Of a DNA stretch of 64,000 nucleotides, positions 28,017-36,404 are shown one piece after another (position 1 is the stretch's first letter; every line of letters starts with the position of its first letter). The position numbers and the translations under genes are program-made. Where the stretch lies: the NCBI GenBank assembly GCA_965277025.1, contig OZ255706.1, positions 3,782,001-3,846,000 on the forward strand, read 5' to 3'. This stretch comes from Methylomarinum sp965277025 (GTDB lineage Bacteria; Pseudomonadota; Gammaproteobacteria; Methylococcales; Methylomonadaceae). Under the pieces are notes generated by a model. The model saw nothing but the letters and a program-made list of their open reading frames with translations. It was not told the origin of the DNA and did not search any database.

Positions 28017-29689
28017 TGAAAGCTGTTTTCATCGAGTCCTCGCTGAATTCTCTCGACCCATTGCATTTCGCCCTGACGACTGGCCATTTCCTCATCATCG
28101 GGCCGAAACACATGCACGCGGTTGCGGCCACGCTCTTTGGCGGCGTAACAGGCTGAATCGGCCTCTTTCAACAATTCGACAGAATTGGCGCTGATATCAT
28201 TGATCATTGCGACGCCTATACTGACTCCGATACTGAAGCTGCGATCTTCCCAGCAAAACTGAAAATCCCGAATTGCATTGCGTAATTTTTCACAAACCTG
28301 AACCGCTTGATGCAAGGAACACTCATACATCAGAATACCGAATTCATCCCCACCCAGTCGCGCCAATAAATCATGCTGCCGAATATTTTTTTTCAACAAA
28401 TCACCCAATTGACGCAACAACTCGTCGCCGGCCATATGCCCACTGGTGTCGTTGACAACTTTGAACTGATCCAGATCCAGATAACACAAGGCATGCTCTA
28501 TCCGGCTTCCTTGAGAACGGGTCACTACCCGCTTCAGTTGCAAATCGAATTCCGCCCGGTTCACCAATCCAGTCAACGCGTCATGACTGGCCTGATAAGC
28601 GATTTTTTCAGTTAATTCGCGTGCCTCGGTGACATCCTCGCAAACCAGCAGTAAATTACGTACACCAGTTACACTATCGATGATCAACCGGGCCGATTCC
28701 CGTACCCAGATAACTCGCCCATCCTGACAGGTTTTACGAATTTCTTCCTTATAGACCTTGTGAGGGTTGAGCTGACACAGCTCAAACAATGCCTGGCAAA
28801 CATCGACATCCTCAGGATGGACAAAATCAAAAATTGAACAGCCTTGCAGATGCTCGGGCTTCAACTCCAAAAGCCGGGCGCCGAAACGATTAACCGATAA
28901 AATGACGCCATCCAGACTCAGATGAAAAACCATGGTCGGATTGTTGTCATACAAGGCCAGATAATTATTTTTAACACTGACTAATGACTGATTCTGATGC
29001 TCGACCGTTGCAATCATGTTGTTGAAGGCATCGACCAACACACCGACCTCATCTTCACCATGCTTGACGGCCCGATGTGAATAATCTTGTTCATGACTGA
29101 TTTTATGCGCAGTCTTGGCCAGGTCGCTAATGGGCGACGTGATTCTATTCAACAATGGCGCCACCAGGATAAAAGCGAGCAATGCCGCCACAAATAGAAC
29201 AAGAAGCACCAGTGCGATATATTGCATTTGCTGAATCAATGGCTGAGTCAAATCAGCCAGCACATACACCCCGCCAATAATTTCATCGTCCAGTATGACC
29301 GACTCATAAATTTTCAGCTTGAACTGATCAAACTGGACTTCCGGCAGGCTCTGGGTAGCAGGACATTTTTCCCTGTCCTGGACATGCAAGACAGCAAAGA
29401 CTTGTTGCTCAAGTCCATACAAACAAGCAACCTCAACCACCGACAGGTCATTCAATGCCTGCAGATTTTCCCTGGCGACAACGGCATCATCAAAACTCAA
29501 TGCTGCCGTACTTCGATTGGCGATCAACCGGGTCATCGCCAATAAATCTTTTTGGCTGTTTTCGCGTACATCGGAAATCATCAGCGTCGTCAATATGATG
29601 CCTGACAGAATCAATGACAATAAACTGGAACTGAGCAGAACGGTCAGTAACTTAGCCTTGATGGAGAAGTTACTAAAGAATTTATTCAT
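28015..29689 (-). pseudogene. N-terminal part of a HAMP-PAS-GGDEF-EAL cyclic-di-GMP enzyme
   Basis: First 559 codons of a regulator of about 788 residues. It shows two membrane segments (LLTVLLSSSLLSLILSGIIL; LVLLVLFVAALLAFILVA) around a periplasmic sensor. A HAMP domain, a PAS domain (ALYDNNPTMVFHLSLDGVILSVN, DVTEARELTEKIA) and an intact GGDEF site (ARLGGDEFGIL) follow. It stops at DENSFQ, where ISL3 begins, and now ends WLF-stop. The GGDEF half could still make cyclic-di-GMP as a truncated protein. Its start overlaps the yfiR end, as in YfiR/YfiN-type systems where the periplasmic protein restrains the cyclase. Confidence 0.92.
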
Positions 29690-30221
29690 CCTCGCCTCCC
29701 CGGATCACTTCAGCCACTTCCAATAACTTGGCGCTGATCTCAAGCCCATGCTCTTTTAGAACATCCAGGTTAACATGTAACCGCACCCTTTGATCAATGA
29801 TGACAAATCCGATCATGCCACTTTGCCGGGTAAAAAAAGGCTGACTACTGACGGTTAACGCCTGATTGATGGATTTAATCACCAAAACACCCGGCTGCTG
29901 TGCTAGAAAAGCAGTTTGATTATCTTCTGTGATATAGAGAATCTGGCAGGAAACATCAATTTGTTCAGCCGATTGAAAATAATATATATGAATGGGTTTG
30001 TCTTGAGCCTTTCGCCCTTCTAACGGGCTTAACAATTCAGAAACGCCATCTTTACCCAGCGTACAGATATTAAAACTTTGTTCGGTGGATATATTCGGCC
30101 AACGAATAAATTTAGTGAAATTATAAAGATAAGCGGCCTTAATCTTGTTTTCCAGACGGACTTCAGCAGCACTTGCCGAAAGCACACAAAACGTCAAAAA
30201 AAAGATTCTGAATAAAGCCAT
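29682..30221 (-). CDS. yfiR: YfiR-family periplasmic protein
   Basis: 179 residues with an N-terminal signal peptide (FRIFFLTFCVLSASAA). Typical YfiR/DUF4154 features: KAAYLYNFTKFIRWP, FNICTLGKDG, CQILYIT, and SQPFFTRQSGMIGFVI. In Pseudomonas, YfiR represses the diguanylate cyclase YfiN from the periplasm. Here its gene overlaps the GGDEF-EAL gene by 8 bp, which supports the same partnership. It is intact although both downstream genes are broken. Confidence 0.9.
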   Translation of the reverse strand: MALFRIFFLTFCVLSASAAEVRLENKIKAAYLYNFTKFIRWPNISTEQSFNICTLGKDGVSELLSPLEGRKAQDKPIHIYYFQSAEQIDVSCQILYITEDNQTAFLAQQPGVLVIKSINQALTVSSQPFFTRQSGMIGFVIIDQRVRLHVNLDVLKEHGLEISAKLLEVAEVIRGGEDE

Positions 30222-30449
30222 TTGAATTTATATCCTACCCTGCTTGTCCCTTATTAACCCTGAAACTTCGCCAAGCCACCCTGAATACAGCAAAAAACCT
30301 CTTGCCCAAACTGCTTAAATATCAGGAAACGCTGAACATTTAAAATACTAATGATAGCTTTGAATCATTAAGGCAAGAGAAGAGAAATACCAATTTTATC
30401 CTTTATAGATTCAGTAACAACTAACCATAGTTTATAAAGGACTATTTCG

Positions 30450-31769
30450 CTATCCTTTTTCATAATAAAAGCGTAAAACCTGAATCAGATCACAATGATC
30501 CATTACCCCGGCACTTTCCCGAATACTGTGCATCGCCCACATCGGGTTACCAACATCGATACTGCGAATACCCAAGCGCGCTGACAACATGGGCCCAATG
30601 GTGCTACCACAGGGAATATCGCAACGGTGAGAGTAAGACTGCCAACAAACGCCTGTTTGCTGACACCAGTCGATAAATAATGCGCTGGAAACACTTTCTG
30701 AAGTATAGCGTTGATTGGCATTATGTTTAATGACCGGCCCTTGATTGACCAGTACCTTATGCTCTGCATCATAAGCATTGGGAAAATTTGGCTGCCAGGC
30801 ATGCGCCATATCGGCGCTGATCAAAAAACTCTGCGCCAGCACCCGATAATAGTCTGCCTCTCCAACCCCTACGGCTAAAGCCATTCGCTTTAATAAATCC
30901 TGTAAAAAAGCACTATCGGCACCCTTGTGACTTTCACTACCGACTTCTTCATGATCAAAAAATGCACACACCAGTGTATTGCCGCTATTTAAACTGTTTT
31001 CATCCAGTAAAGCAGTCAGGCCCGCATGACAGGAAGCCAGGTTGTCCAGCTGACTATCAGCAATATATTGTTGTTTATCGCCCCAGAAACAGCCTTTTTG
31101 TGTGTCATATACATTCATTTCCCAATTGAGTACTTGGCTCGACTCCAATTCTGCTTCATCGGCCAGAAGACGGGCAAAGTAATGAGGTGAAAGTTCCTGC
31201 TGAACCTGTTCGCTAATTATCAACGGTAATTCCGCTTGTTTATGCAACTTCAACCCTTCTTCATTCACCTGCCGATTCATATGAATAGCCAGATTGGGCA
31301 AGCGCAACAATGCCTGGTCAAAACGGATATTTTTTGTACTGATACCGCCCTGTTCGTTCTTGTAGCTGATGCGCCCGGCCAGACTCAAATCCCGGTCGGA
31401 AAAGGTAGGCAAAATCGGTCCGCCATAGATTTCGACGCCCAATCGCAACACTTCCTCCGCCGCGATAACCGGATTGGGCTTAATCCGCAAACCTGGCGAA
31501 TCAGTATGTGCACCAATAATTTTAAAACCGGTTTCGGTTAACGACTTTTCCCCCACCACAAAAGCGATCAACGAAGAGCCGTCGCGCACCACATAATAGC
31601 ACCCACCTTTTTCAACCCGCCAGGGCTGATCTTCTTTCAAATCTTGAAAGCCCGCCTGTTGCAAATGCTCGACCATGGTCTCGACCGCATGCCAGGGACT
31701 CGGGCTGCTATCGATAAAATCCAGTAATTGCCTTGCGTAACTATGCGCAGTGTCTGTTTTATTTTCCAT
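30450..31769 (-). CDS. M18-family aspartyl aminopeptidase
   Basis: 439 residues, full length for the family. Metal-binding sequence is visible in IIGAHTDSPGLRIKPNP, CAFFDHEEVGSESHKGADS and ISADMAHAWQPNFP, with the closing PCGSTIGPMLSARLGIRSIDVGNPMWAMHS. Cytosolic dinuclear-zinc exopeptidase that removes acidic N-terminal residues. The 228 bp between it and yfiR hold no gene that I recognise. Confidence 0.95.
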   Translation of the reverse strand: MENKTDTAHSYARQLLDFIDSSPSPWHAVETMVEHLQQAGFQDLKEDQPWRVEKGGCYYVVRDGSSLIAFVVGEKSLTETGFKIIGAHTDSPGLRIKPNPVIAAEEVLRLGVEIYGGPILPTFSDRDLSLAGRISYKNEQGGISTKNIRFDQALLRLPNLAIHMNRQVNEEGLKLHKQAELPLIISEQVQQELSPHYFARLLADEAELESSQVLNWEMNVYDTQKGCFWGDKQQYIADSQLDNLASCHAGLTALLDENSLNSGNTLVCAFFDHEEVGSESHKGADSAFLQDLLKRMALAVGVGEADYYRVLAQSFLISADMAHAWQPNFPNAYDAEHKVLVNQGPVIKHNANQRYTSESVSSALFIDWCQQTGVCWQSYSHRCDIPCGSTIGPMLSARLGIRSIDVGNPMWAMHSIRESAGVMDHCDLIQVLRFYYEKG

Positions 31770-31912
31770 TTTCTGGTTTTACTCTTCGCATGTTATTTTT
31801 TGTATTTTGGTGGTTCATTTTTTGTCGAGGGCAAGGCGAAAAAACGCCGCTGTAGTCATCTACAGCAAGTTTTTTCAACACAGCCATCGGCAAAAAAGGG
31901 GCTGTCAGAATG

Positions 31913-32293
31913 CTAAAAACTCATATGCGGAGAGTTTAGTTCCAATGATGCGGAATTGATACAATAGCGCAATCCAGTGGGCTGTGGGCCATCGGGGAAC
32001 ACATGCCCCAAATGGGCGCCACACTGGCCACAAAGCACTTCTGTACGCAGCATGCCATGACTGTTATCAGTCTGTTCCTTGACGGCGCCAGCTTCTATCA
32101 CCTGCCAGAAACTGGGCCAGCCAGAGCCTGAATCATATTTACTTGCCGCATCAAACAAAGGCTGCCCACAACAAACACAACAATACACACCCGGTTCGCT
32201 GCAATAAACATATTTACCGGTAAACGGTGCTTCCGTGGCTTTATGCCAACAGACAGCGATTTGTTCCTCGGTCAACTCTTTATCCTTTTTCAT
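31913..32293 (-). CDS. msrB: Peptide-methionine (R)-S-oxide reductase
   Basis: 126 residues. Repairs oxidised methionine (R form). Zinc CxxC pairs are seen in CCVCCGQPLF and LCGQCGAHLGHVF. The substrate region is SGSGWPSFW and the catalytic cysteine lies in LRYCINSASLEL. The ATG overlaps the stop of the macrodomain gene (ATGA), so the two were once coupled. Confidence 0.95.
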   Translation of the reverse strand: MKKDKELTEEQIAVCWHKATEAPFTGKYVYCSEPGVYCCVCCGQPLFDAASKYDSGSGWPSFWQVIEAGAVKEQTDNSHGMLRTEVLCGQCGAHLGHVFPDGPQPTGLRYCINSASLELNSPHMSF

Positions 32294-32670
32294 TCTGTCA
32301 CCCTGGCAAGGTATTTCTGATACATCTTAAAACAATCTTCATTAAAACAAACAAAAACCAGCTGTTTTATACAGGGAGTTTGTTTCAAGGCTTCAACTAC
32401 TGTTGAGACTGCAATGCGTGTGGCTTGTTCCATAGGGAAACGCTGAACAAATCATCCATGATTTGTCAGCGCCCGCAAAACGGAAATGCGATTTCCGCTT
32501 TGCTTACAAAATCAATAGCTTGCAGCTATCGATTTTGACGACACATCCCTGTGTCGCGGGAAGCACTGATTTAATAAGCGCTTCCATAGGAAAAGCATAA
32601 ACCCCACAAGAAATAGCCGGAAAAGCGATTGATTCAATGCCTTTTTCCGCCGCTAGTGCAAACAAGCGTA
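32290..32670 (-). pseudogene. C-terminal half of a macrodomain gene, split by a small repeat
   Basis: The minus strand encodes RLFALAAEKGIESIAFPAISCGVYAFPME, then the 145-bp repeat at 32437-32581, then QATRIAVSTVVEALKQTPCIKQLVFVCFNEDCFKMYQKYLARVTE-stop (each block shown as read). Removing the repeat and one 9-bp duplication restores VYAFPMEQATRIAV. The block SIAFPAISCGVY is the classic YmdB/MacroD motif for ADP-ribose binding. The N-terminal half lies at 34141-34442. Confidence 0.92.
32437..32581 (-). repeat. Structured dispersed repeat, copy 2, with 9-bp target duplication
   Basis: 145 bp flanked by TTCCATAGG at 32428-32436 and 32582-32590. Non-coding and highly palindromic, related to 3916-4061 in the opposite orientation. 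The flanking duplication and the gene it interrupts show that it moved as a discrete unit. It carries no protein, so a full-length element elsewhere would have to supply the transposase. Confidence 0.9.
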
Positions 32671-32680
32671 AGTTCTCACT

Positions 32681-33409
32681 CTATTGAGTAAGTGGCTTAG
32701 CCTGATACGTCCAACGAAAAGGCTTAGCCATGGTTTCATTGAAATATTTTATGAAATCCGCTATTTTTTTGTTTAAATCCTCTTTAGATTTAAAGTTGCC
32801 GCGCCGGATTACTTTACGCATTAAAATAGAAAACCAGATCTCTATCTGATTAAGCCATGAACAATGCTTAGGGGTAAAATGAAAAACAACCGGATGGTTT
32901 GGGTTAGTCAAAAAAGCAGTACGACTTTCCATTGATTTCAAAATACCCTCTTTTCCTTTAACCCCTGATTCTCCTGAATACGAAATTTTTTCGGCAATTA
33001 ATCGAACCACCGATTCTGAACAATGTGTATTGAGATTATCCATGACTAAATGCCAATGGGTTTGTTTGGGTTGTTGATGAAAAAGCAGGTTCAAAAACCC
33101 GGCAAAATCTTGCTCTGTTCGAGTTTCTCCTATACTTCCCATTACTTCTCCCGTGGCCACATCAAAACCTGCAATCAAGGTCTGGGTACCATGTCGAATA
33201 TATTCAAATTCTTGTCGCTCAATTTTTCCTTTCTTCATCGGCAATATCTGCGCTGCTCGCTCTAAAGCTTGAATCCCTGTCATTTCATCAATCGAAATCG
33301 TTTTGATGCCTTGCTCTTCCCGCTCCAAAGCCCGTTGGCAGGTTTCGCAAACATCTTGACACCTCTCGTCGAAGTATTCATCTTTTTTTGCCGTCAACCA
33401 GCCTTTCAT
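32681..33409 (-). CDS. IS630 transposase, catalytic part (orf2)
   Basis: 242 residues with the DDE domain: ISIDEMTGIQALERA, HWHLVMDNLNTHCSE and HFTPKHCSWLNQIEIWFSIL supply the D, D and E. It is +1 relative to the upstream frame. The shift lies at the run TTTTTAAAAAGAAG near 33435, where the family-like sequence changes from RSVGRFLK to EADLQPHRMKGW. Either programmed slippage on the A-run or a one-base indel. Confidence 0.85.
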   Translation of the reverse strand: MKGWLTAKKDEYFDERCQDVCETCQRALEREEQGIKTISIDEMTGIQALERAAQILPMKKGKIERQEFEYIRHGTQTLIAGFDVATGEVMGSIGETRTEQDFAGFLNLLFHQQPKQTHWHLVMDNLNTHCSESVVRLIAEKISYSGESGVKGKEGILKSMESRTAFLTNPNHPVVFHFTPKHCSWLNQIEIWFSILMRKVIRRGNFKSKEDLNKKIADFIKYFNETMAKPFRWTYQAKPLTQ

Positions 33410-33917
33410 CCGGTGGGGTTGCAGGTCCGCTTCTTTTTAAAAAGCGCCCAACAGAGCGCTGTGAAATATAATCAACAATGCCCCGTTTTATCGCTTCATC
33501 GGCTATTTCTTGTTGCGTCCAATGAGTGATCGGGCGTTGACTATCCTCTGGGCGTTCGCAGGCTATCGCGATAATGCTGCAAATTTGCTCCGCCGTATAG
33601 ATAGCAGGCGCACCGCTTCGCGGTGCATCTTGAAGCCGGGCTAAAGGATTTTCTTGTTCACGGTTCTGTAACCAGCGTTTTCGCCAATTTTGAACAGTTG
33701 TCCGTCCAGTTTTTAACTGGCGCATGGTTTCATGTACACTAATGCCTTCATCTGCCAACAATATAATACGGCAACGTGTCACCAAATTCTGAGGACTTGT
33801 ATGTTTACGCACTGTGCCTTGCAATAACGTGCGTTGTTCTTCTGTTAAACTAATTGGGGCTGCTGTTAGTCGTGGCATGATATCACCTGCTGAATTTAAT
33901 ATAGTATTATTCAGCAT
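33378..33917 (-). CDS. IS630 transposase, helix-turn-helix part (orf1)
   Basis: 179 residues, of which those up to RSVGRFLK are homologous; the following tail is out of frame. It contains the DNA-binding region ISVHETMRQLKTGRTTVQNWRKRWLQ and a second HTH (WTQQEIADEAIKRGI). It overlaps orf2 by 32 bp. Together they make one normal-length IS630 transposase if the ribosome or polymerase slips. Confidence 0.83.
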   Translation of the reverse strand: MLNNTILNSAGDIMPRLTAAPISLTEEQRTLLQGTVRKHTSPQNLVTRCRIILLADEGISVHETMRQLKTGRTTVQNWRKRWLQNREQENPLARLQDAPRSGAPAIYTAEQICSIIAIACERPEDSQRPITHWTQQEIADEAIKRGIVDYISQRSVGRFLKRSGPATPPDERLVDGKKR

Positions 33918-33969
33918 ATTACAATATATTCCTCATAAATAGCATTGGTGTTTTCGCTTATGTGCACTA

Positions 33970-34131
33970 GGAGGTTGTCGGGTTATGGGGTTCGTGACGA
34001 GACGAGTGGGAAATCGAGTGGATTTTTTTGCTCTTTTGAGGCGCATAGTGGTGCTACGCAACGAAAAAGAGCGGAAAAATACGCCGATTTCCCGCTGTCA
34101 CAGTAGAATCATCCATAACCCGACAGCCTCC
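33970..34131. repeat. 162-bp inverted-repeat element with TA flanks
   Basis: GGAGGTTGTCGGGTTATGG at 33970 is matched by CCATAACCCGACAGCCTCC ending at 34131, with one mismatch, and TA follows on each outer side. An inner stem GTGGGAAATCG/CGATTTCCCGC extends the palindrome. It has no coding capacity. TA flanks suggest mobilisation by a Tc1/IS630-type transposase. Confidence 0.8.
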
Positions 34132-34140
34132 TATATGTAT

Positions 34141-34442
34141 TACATTCAGGTAACAGTCTGCCAATAAATCCGCTTCGCCACCCCCCCGCCTTGCCAAACC
34201 GGTCCAACAGTATGAATGAACCATTTTGCCGGTAACCGATACGCCTGGGTTATCTTGGCCTGTCCTGTTTTACAGCCATTCAGGGTTTTACATGCAGCCA
34301 ATAACTCAGGCCCTGCTGCTCGATGAATTGCACCATCCACGCCGCCACCGCCCAGCAGGCTGTTATTGGCGGCATTGACGATAGCATCAACTGCTAAAGT
34401 GGTGATACCCCCTTGAATAACTTCAAGGCGTTTTTTAATCAT
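34141..34442 (-). pseudogene. N-terminal half of a macrodomain gene, with a G-tract frameshift
   Basis: Encodes MIKKRLEVIQGGITTLAVDAIVNAANNSLLGGGGVDGAIHRAAG (shown only as motif blocks VDAIVNAANNSLLGGGGVDG and FIHTVGPVWQGG), the ADP-ribose-binding start of a YmdB-like macrodomain. A run of seven G (minus strand, about 34180) must be eight for the frame to continue as GEADLLADCYLN; as written it runs to a premature stop at 34146. The IS630 element then cuts it off. It overlaps the end of the upstream ketosynthase gene by 8 bp. Confidence 0.9.
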
Positions 34443-35673
34443 TACTGTCTGTCAGTTTAAAAATCAACGAAGTATTGATGCCGCCAAAAGCGAAATTATT
34501 GCTGACGATTATTTCACAGTCTTTCTGTCTGCTGCCGCCAACAATATAATCCAGATCGCCACATTCAGGGTCAACCCGTTCAAGATTGGCAGTCGGATGC
34601 AACCACCCTTCTTTCGCCATTAAAATACTGGCCCAGGCTTCAATTGCACCACAAGCTCCCAAGGTATGGCCGGTATAGCTTTTCATCGAACTGATCGGTG
34701 TTTTTGAGCCATACACAGCCGCTGAAGCCTGGCCCTCGGCAATATCCCCCAACTCGGTCGCCGTGCCATGCGCGCTGATATAGTCGATGGCGCTGGCCGG
34801 TAAATCAGCATTTTCAAGCGCCAGTTTCATCGCAACCTGCATACTGTCGCTGTTCGGCTGGGTGACATGCAGGCCATCGGTATTGGTGCCGGAACCAATG
34901 ATTTCGGCATAAATTTTCGCTCCCCGGCCAAGAGCATGTTCCCGTTCTTCCAAAATAAAAGTTCCCGCACCTTCTCCAATCACCAGACCATCCCGGTCGC
35001 AATCAAAAGGGCGGGGCGTTTTATCCGGTTCGTCATTGCAGAGACTGGTCGCGAACAAGGTATCGAAAACCGCCGCCTGGGAAGGGGAAAGTTCGTCACT
35101 GCCACCAGCCACCATCACAGTTTGCAGGCCTTGCTGAATCGTCTCATAGGCATAGCCCAGCGCCAGACTTCCTGAGGTGCAGGCCGTGGACGTTGGAATA
35201 ATGCGGCCATTGATGCCAAAGTGCAAGCCGATATTGACCGCGCTGGTATGACCCATCATACGAATATAAGAAGTCGCATTGAGACTACCTTTATCATGGG
35301 TCAGCAGCATTTTGGTAAAATCGATCAGGCCATCGAAACTGCCGGAAGAACTGCCGTAGGCCACGCCGGTCTGGCCGCTTTTCAACACCGGGTCATCAAG
35401 CAACCCGGCATCGATCAAGGCCAGTTCAGAGGCATAAACGCCCATCATCGCCACCCGCCCCATGCTGCGCACCTGTTTGCGGCTGTAATGAGGCGGCCGG
35501 CTGAATTCCGTTGGTGCAGCCAGACGTGTATTCAAACCGTTATAAACCTCCCATTCGGGCATATATTGAATGCCGGTTTTCACGTCTTTGAGATTGCCGG
35601 CCACCGTCTGCCAATCATTGCCAATCGGCGTCAAGGCCGCCATACCCGTTATAACGATACGTTTTTTCAACAT
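34435..35673 (-). CDS. Beta-ketoacyl-ACP synthase (aryl-polyene type, FabF-like)
   Basis: 412 residues. The condensing triad is complete: Cys in STACTSGSLALG, His in ISAHGTATELGD, His in MKSYTGHTLGACGA. It ends in the thiolase-fold signature NNFAFGGINTSL. It is the last biosynthetic gene of a compact minus-strand block (FAD enzyme, KS, DH, KR, KS) that overlaps end to end, matching the ketosynthase/reductase/dehydratase core of aryl-polyene clusters. The product is inferred from this order. Confidence 0.88.
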   Translation of the reverse strand: MLKKRIVITGMAALTPIGNDWQTVAGNLKDVKTGIQYMPEWEVYNGLNTRLAAPTEFSRPPHYSRKQVRSMGRVAMMGVYASELALIDAGLLDDPVLKSGQTGVAYGSSSGSFDGLIDFTKMLLTHDKGSLNATSYIRMMGHTSAVNIGLHFGINGRIIPTSTACTSGSLALGYAYETIQQGLQTVMVAGGSDELSPSQAAVFDTLFATSLCNDEPDKTPRPFDCDRDGLVIGEGAGTFILEEREHALGRGAKIYAEIIGSGTNTDGLHVTQPNSDSMQVAMKLALENADLPASAIDYISAHGTATELGDIAEGQASAAVYGSKTPISSMKSYTGHTLGACGAIEAWASILMAKEGWLHPTANLERVDPECGDLDYIVGGSRQKDCEIIVSNNFAFGGINTSLIFKLTDSND

Positions 35674-36404
35674 AAACCTCCATTGACGGCGATGACCTGC
35701 CGGGTAATATAAGCGGCTTCTTCTGACATTAAAAAGGCGACGGTGGCCGCCACTTCTTTAGCCGTGCCCACCCGCTTGGCAGGAATCAGGTTTTTGATTT
35801 CTTCCAGTGGCGCATTCTCCATCATTTCAGTGTCAATCAGGCCCGGCGCCACGCAGTTGACGGTAATTTTGCGTTTCGCCAATTCCAGTGCTAACGCTTT
35901 GCTGGCACCGATAATGCCCGCCTTGGCGGCGCTGTAATTGACTTGCCCACGGTTACCAATCAATCCGGAAACTGAAGATAATGTCACGATTCTGCCCGGC
36001 TTGCGGCGCTGGATCATCGGCATAATGAGCGGCTGCAAGACATTATAGAAACCATTCAGATTGGTATGCATGACCCGGTCCCATTGTTCCCCACTCATCG
36101 CCGGAAAAGCCGCGTCATCAGTGATGCCGGCATTGCACACCACGCCATAATATGCACCATGCTGCTCGATGTCACTCGACAGCACGGCCTGACATTGTTC
36201 TCTATCAGCAATATCAAATTGCAATAAGCGGGCATTTTGATTGACAGCGTCGATAGCGGCAACCGTTTGCTCGGCCTCCTGACGCCGGCTTCGACAATGA
36301 ACGACAATATCAAAACCTTTTTCCGCCAAGTATAAAGCAATGGCTTTGCCGATTCCGCGGCTTGACCCTGTAACCAAGATTGTTTTGCTCATCTTTTCAC
36401 TCAT
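35667..36404 (-). CDS. 3-oxoacyl-ACP reductase (FabG-like, SDR)
   Basis: 245 residues from the ATG at 36404 (a second in-frame ATG at 36392 is possible). Short-chain dehydrogenase features: TGSSRGIGKAIAL for NADPH, NAGITDDAAF, the catalytic Ser (LSSVSG) and YSAAKAG with Tyr and Lys. It closes with YITRQVIAVNGGL. It overlaps the dehydratase stop and the ketosynthase start, so it is cotranscribed with them and should reduce the growing polyene chain. Confidence 0.9.
   Translation of the reverse strand: MSEKMSKTILVTGSSRGIGKAIALYLAEKGFDIVVHCRSRRQEAEQTVAAIDAVNQNARLLQFDIADREQCQAVLSSDIEQHGAYYGVVCNAGITDDAAFPAMSGEQWDRVMHTNLNGFYNVLQPLIMPMIQRRKPGRIVTLSSVSGLIGNRGQVNYSAAKAGIIGASKALALELAKRKITVNCVAPGLIDTEMMENAPLEEIKNLIPAKRVGTAKEVAATVAFLMSEEAAYITRQVIAVNGGLC

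Larger units (their letters stand above)
32671..34140 (-). mobile_element. IS630-type element inserted in the macrodomain gene
   Basis: TA dinucleotides at 32669-32670 and 34141-34142 flank it; deleting the insert and one TA joins the macrodomain halves in frame as LN-VRLF. It contains a two-frame IS630 transposase and, near its right end, a TA-flanked inverted-repeat element (33970-34131). Clear terminal inverted repeats were not identified, so the boundaries rest on the gene reconstruction. Confidence 0.75.

Noticed and set aside
30323..30345. A third copy of the 145-bp repeat (GGAAACGCTGAACA)
   Set aside because: Only about 14 bp match and the rest of the element is absent, so it may be chance.
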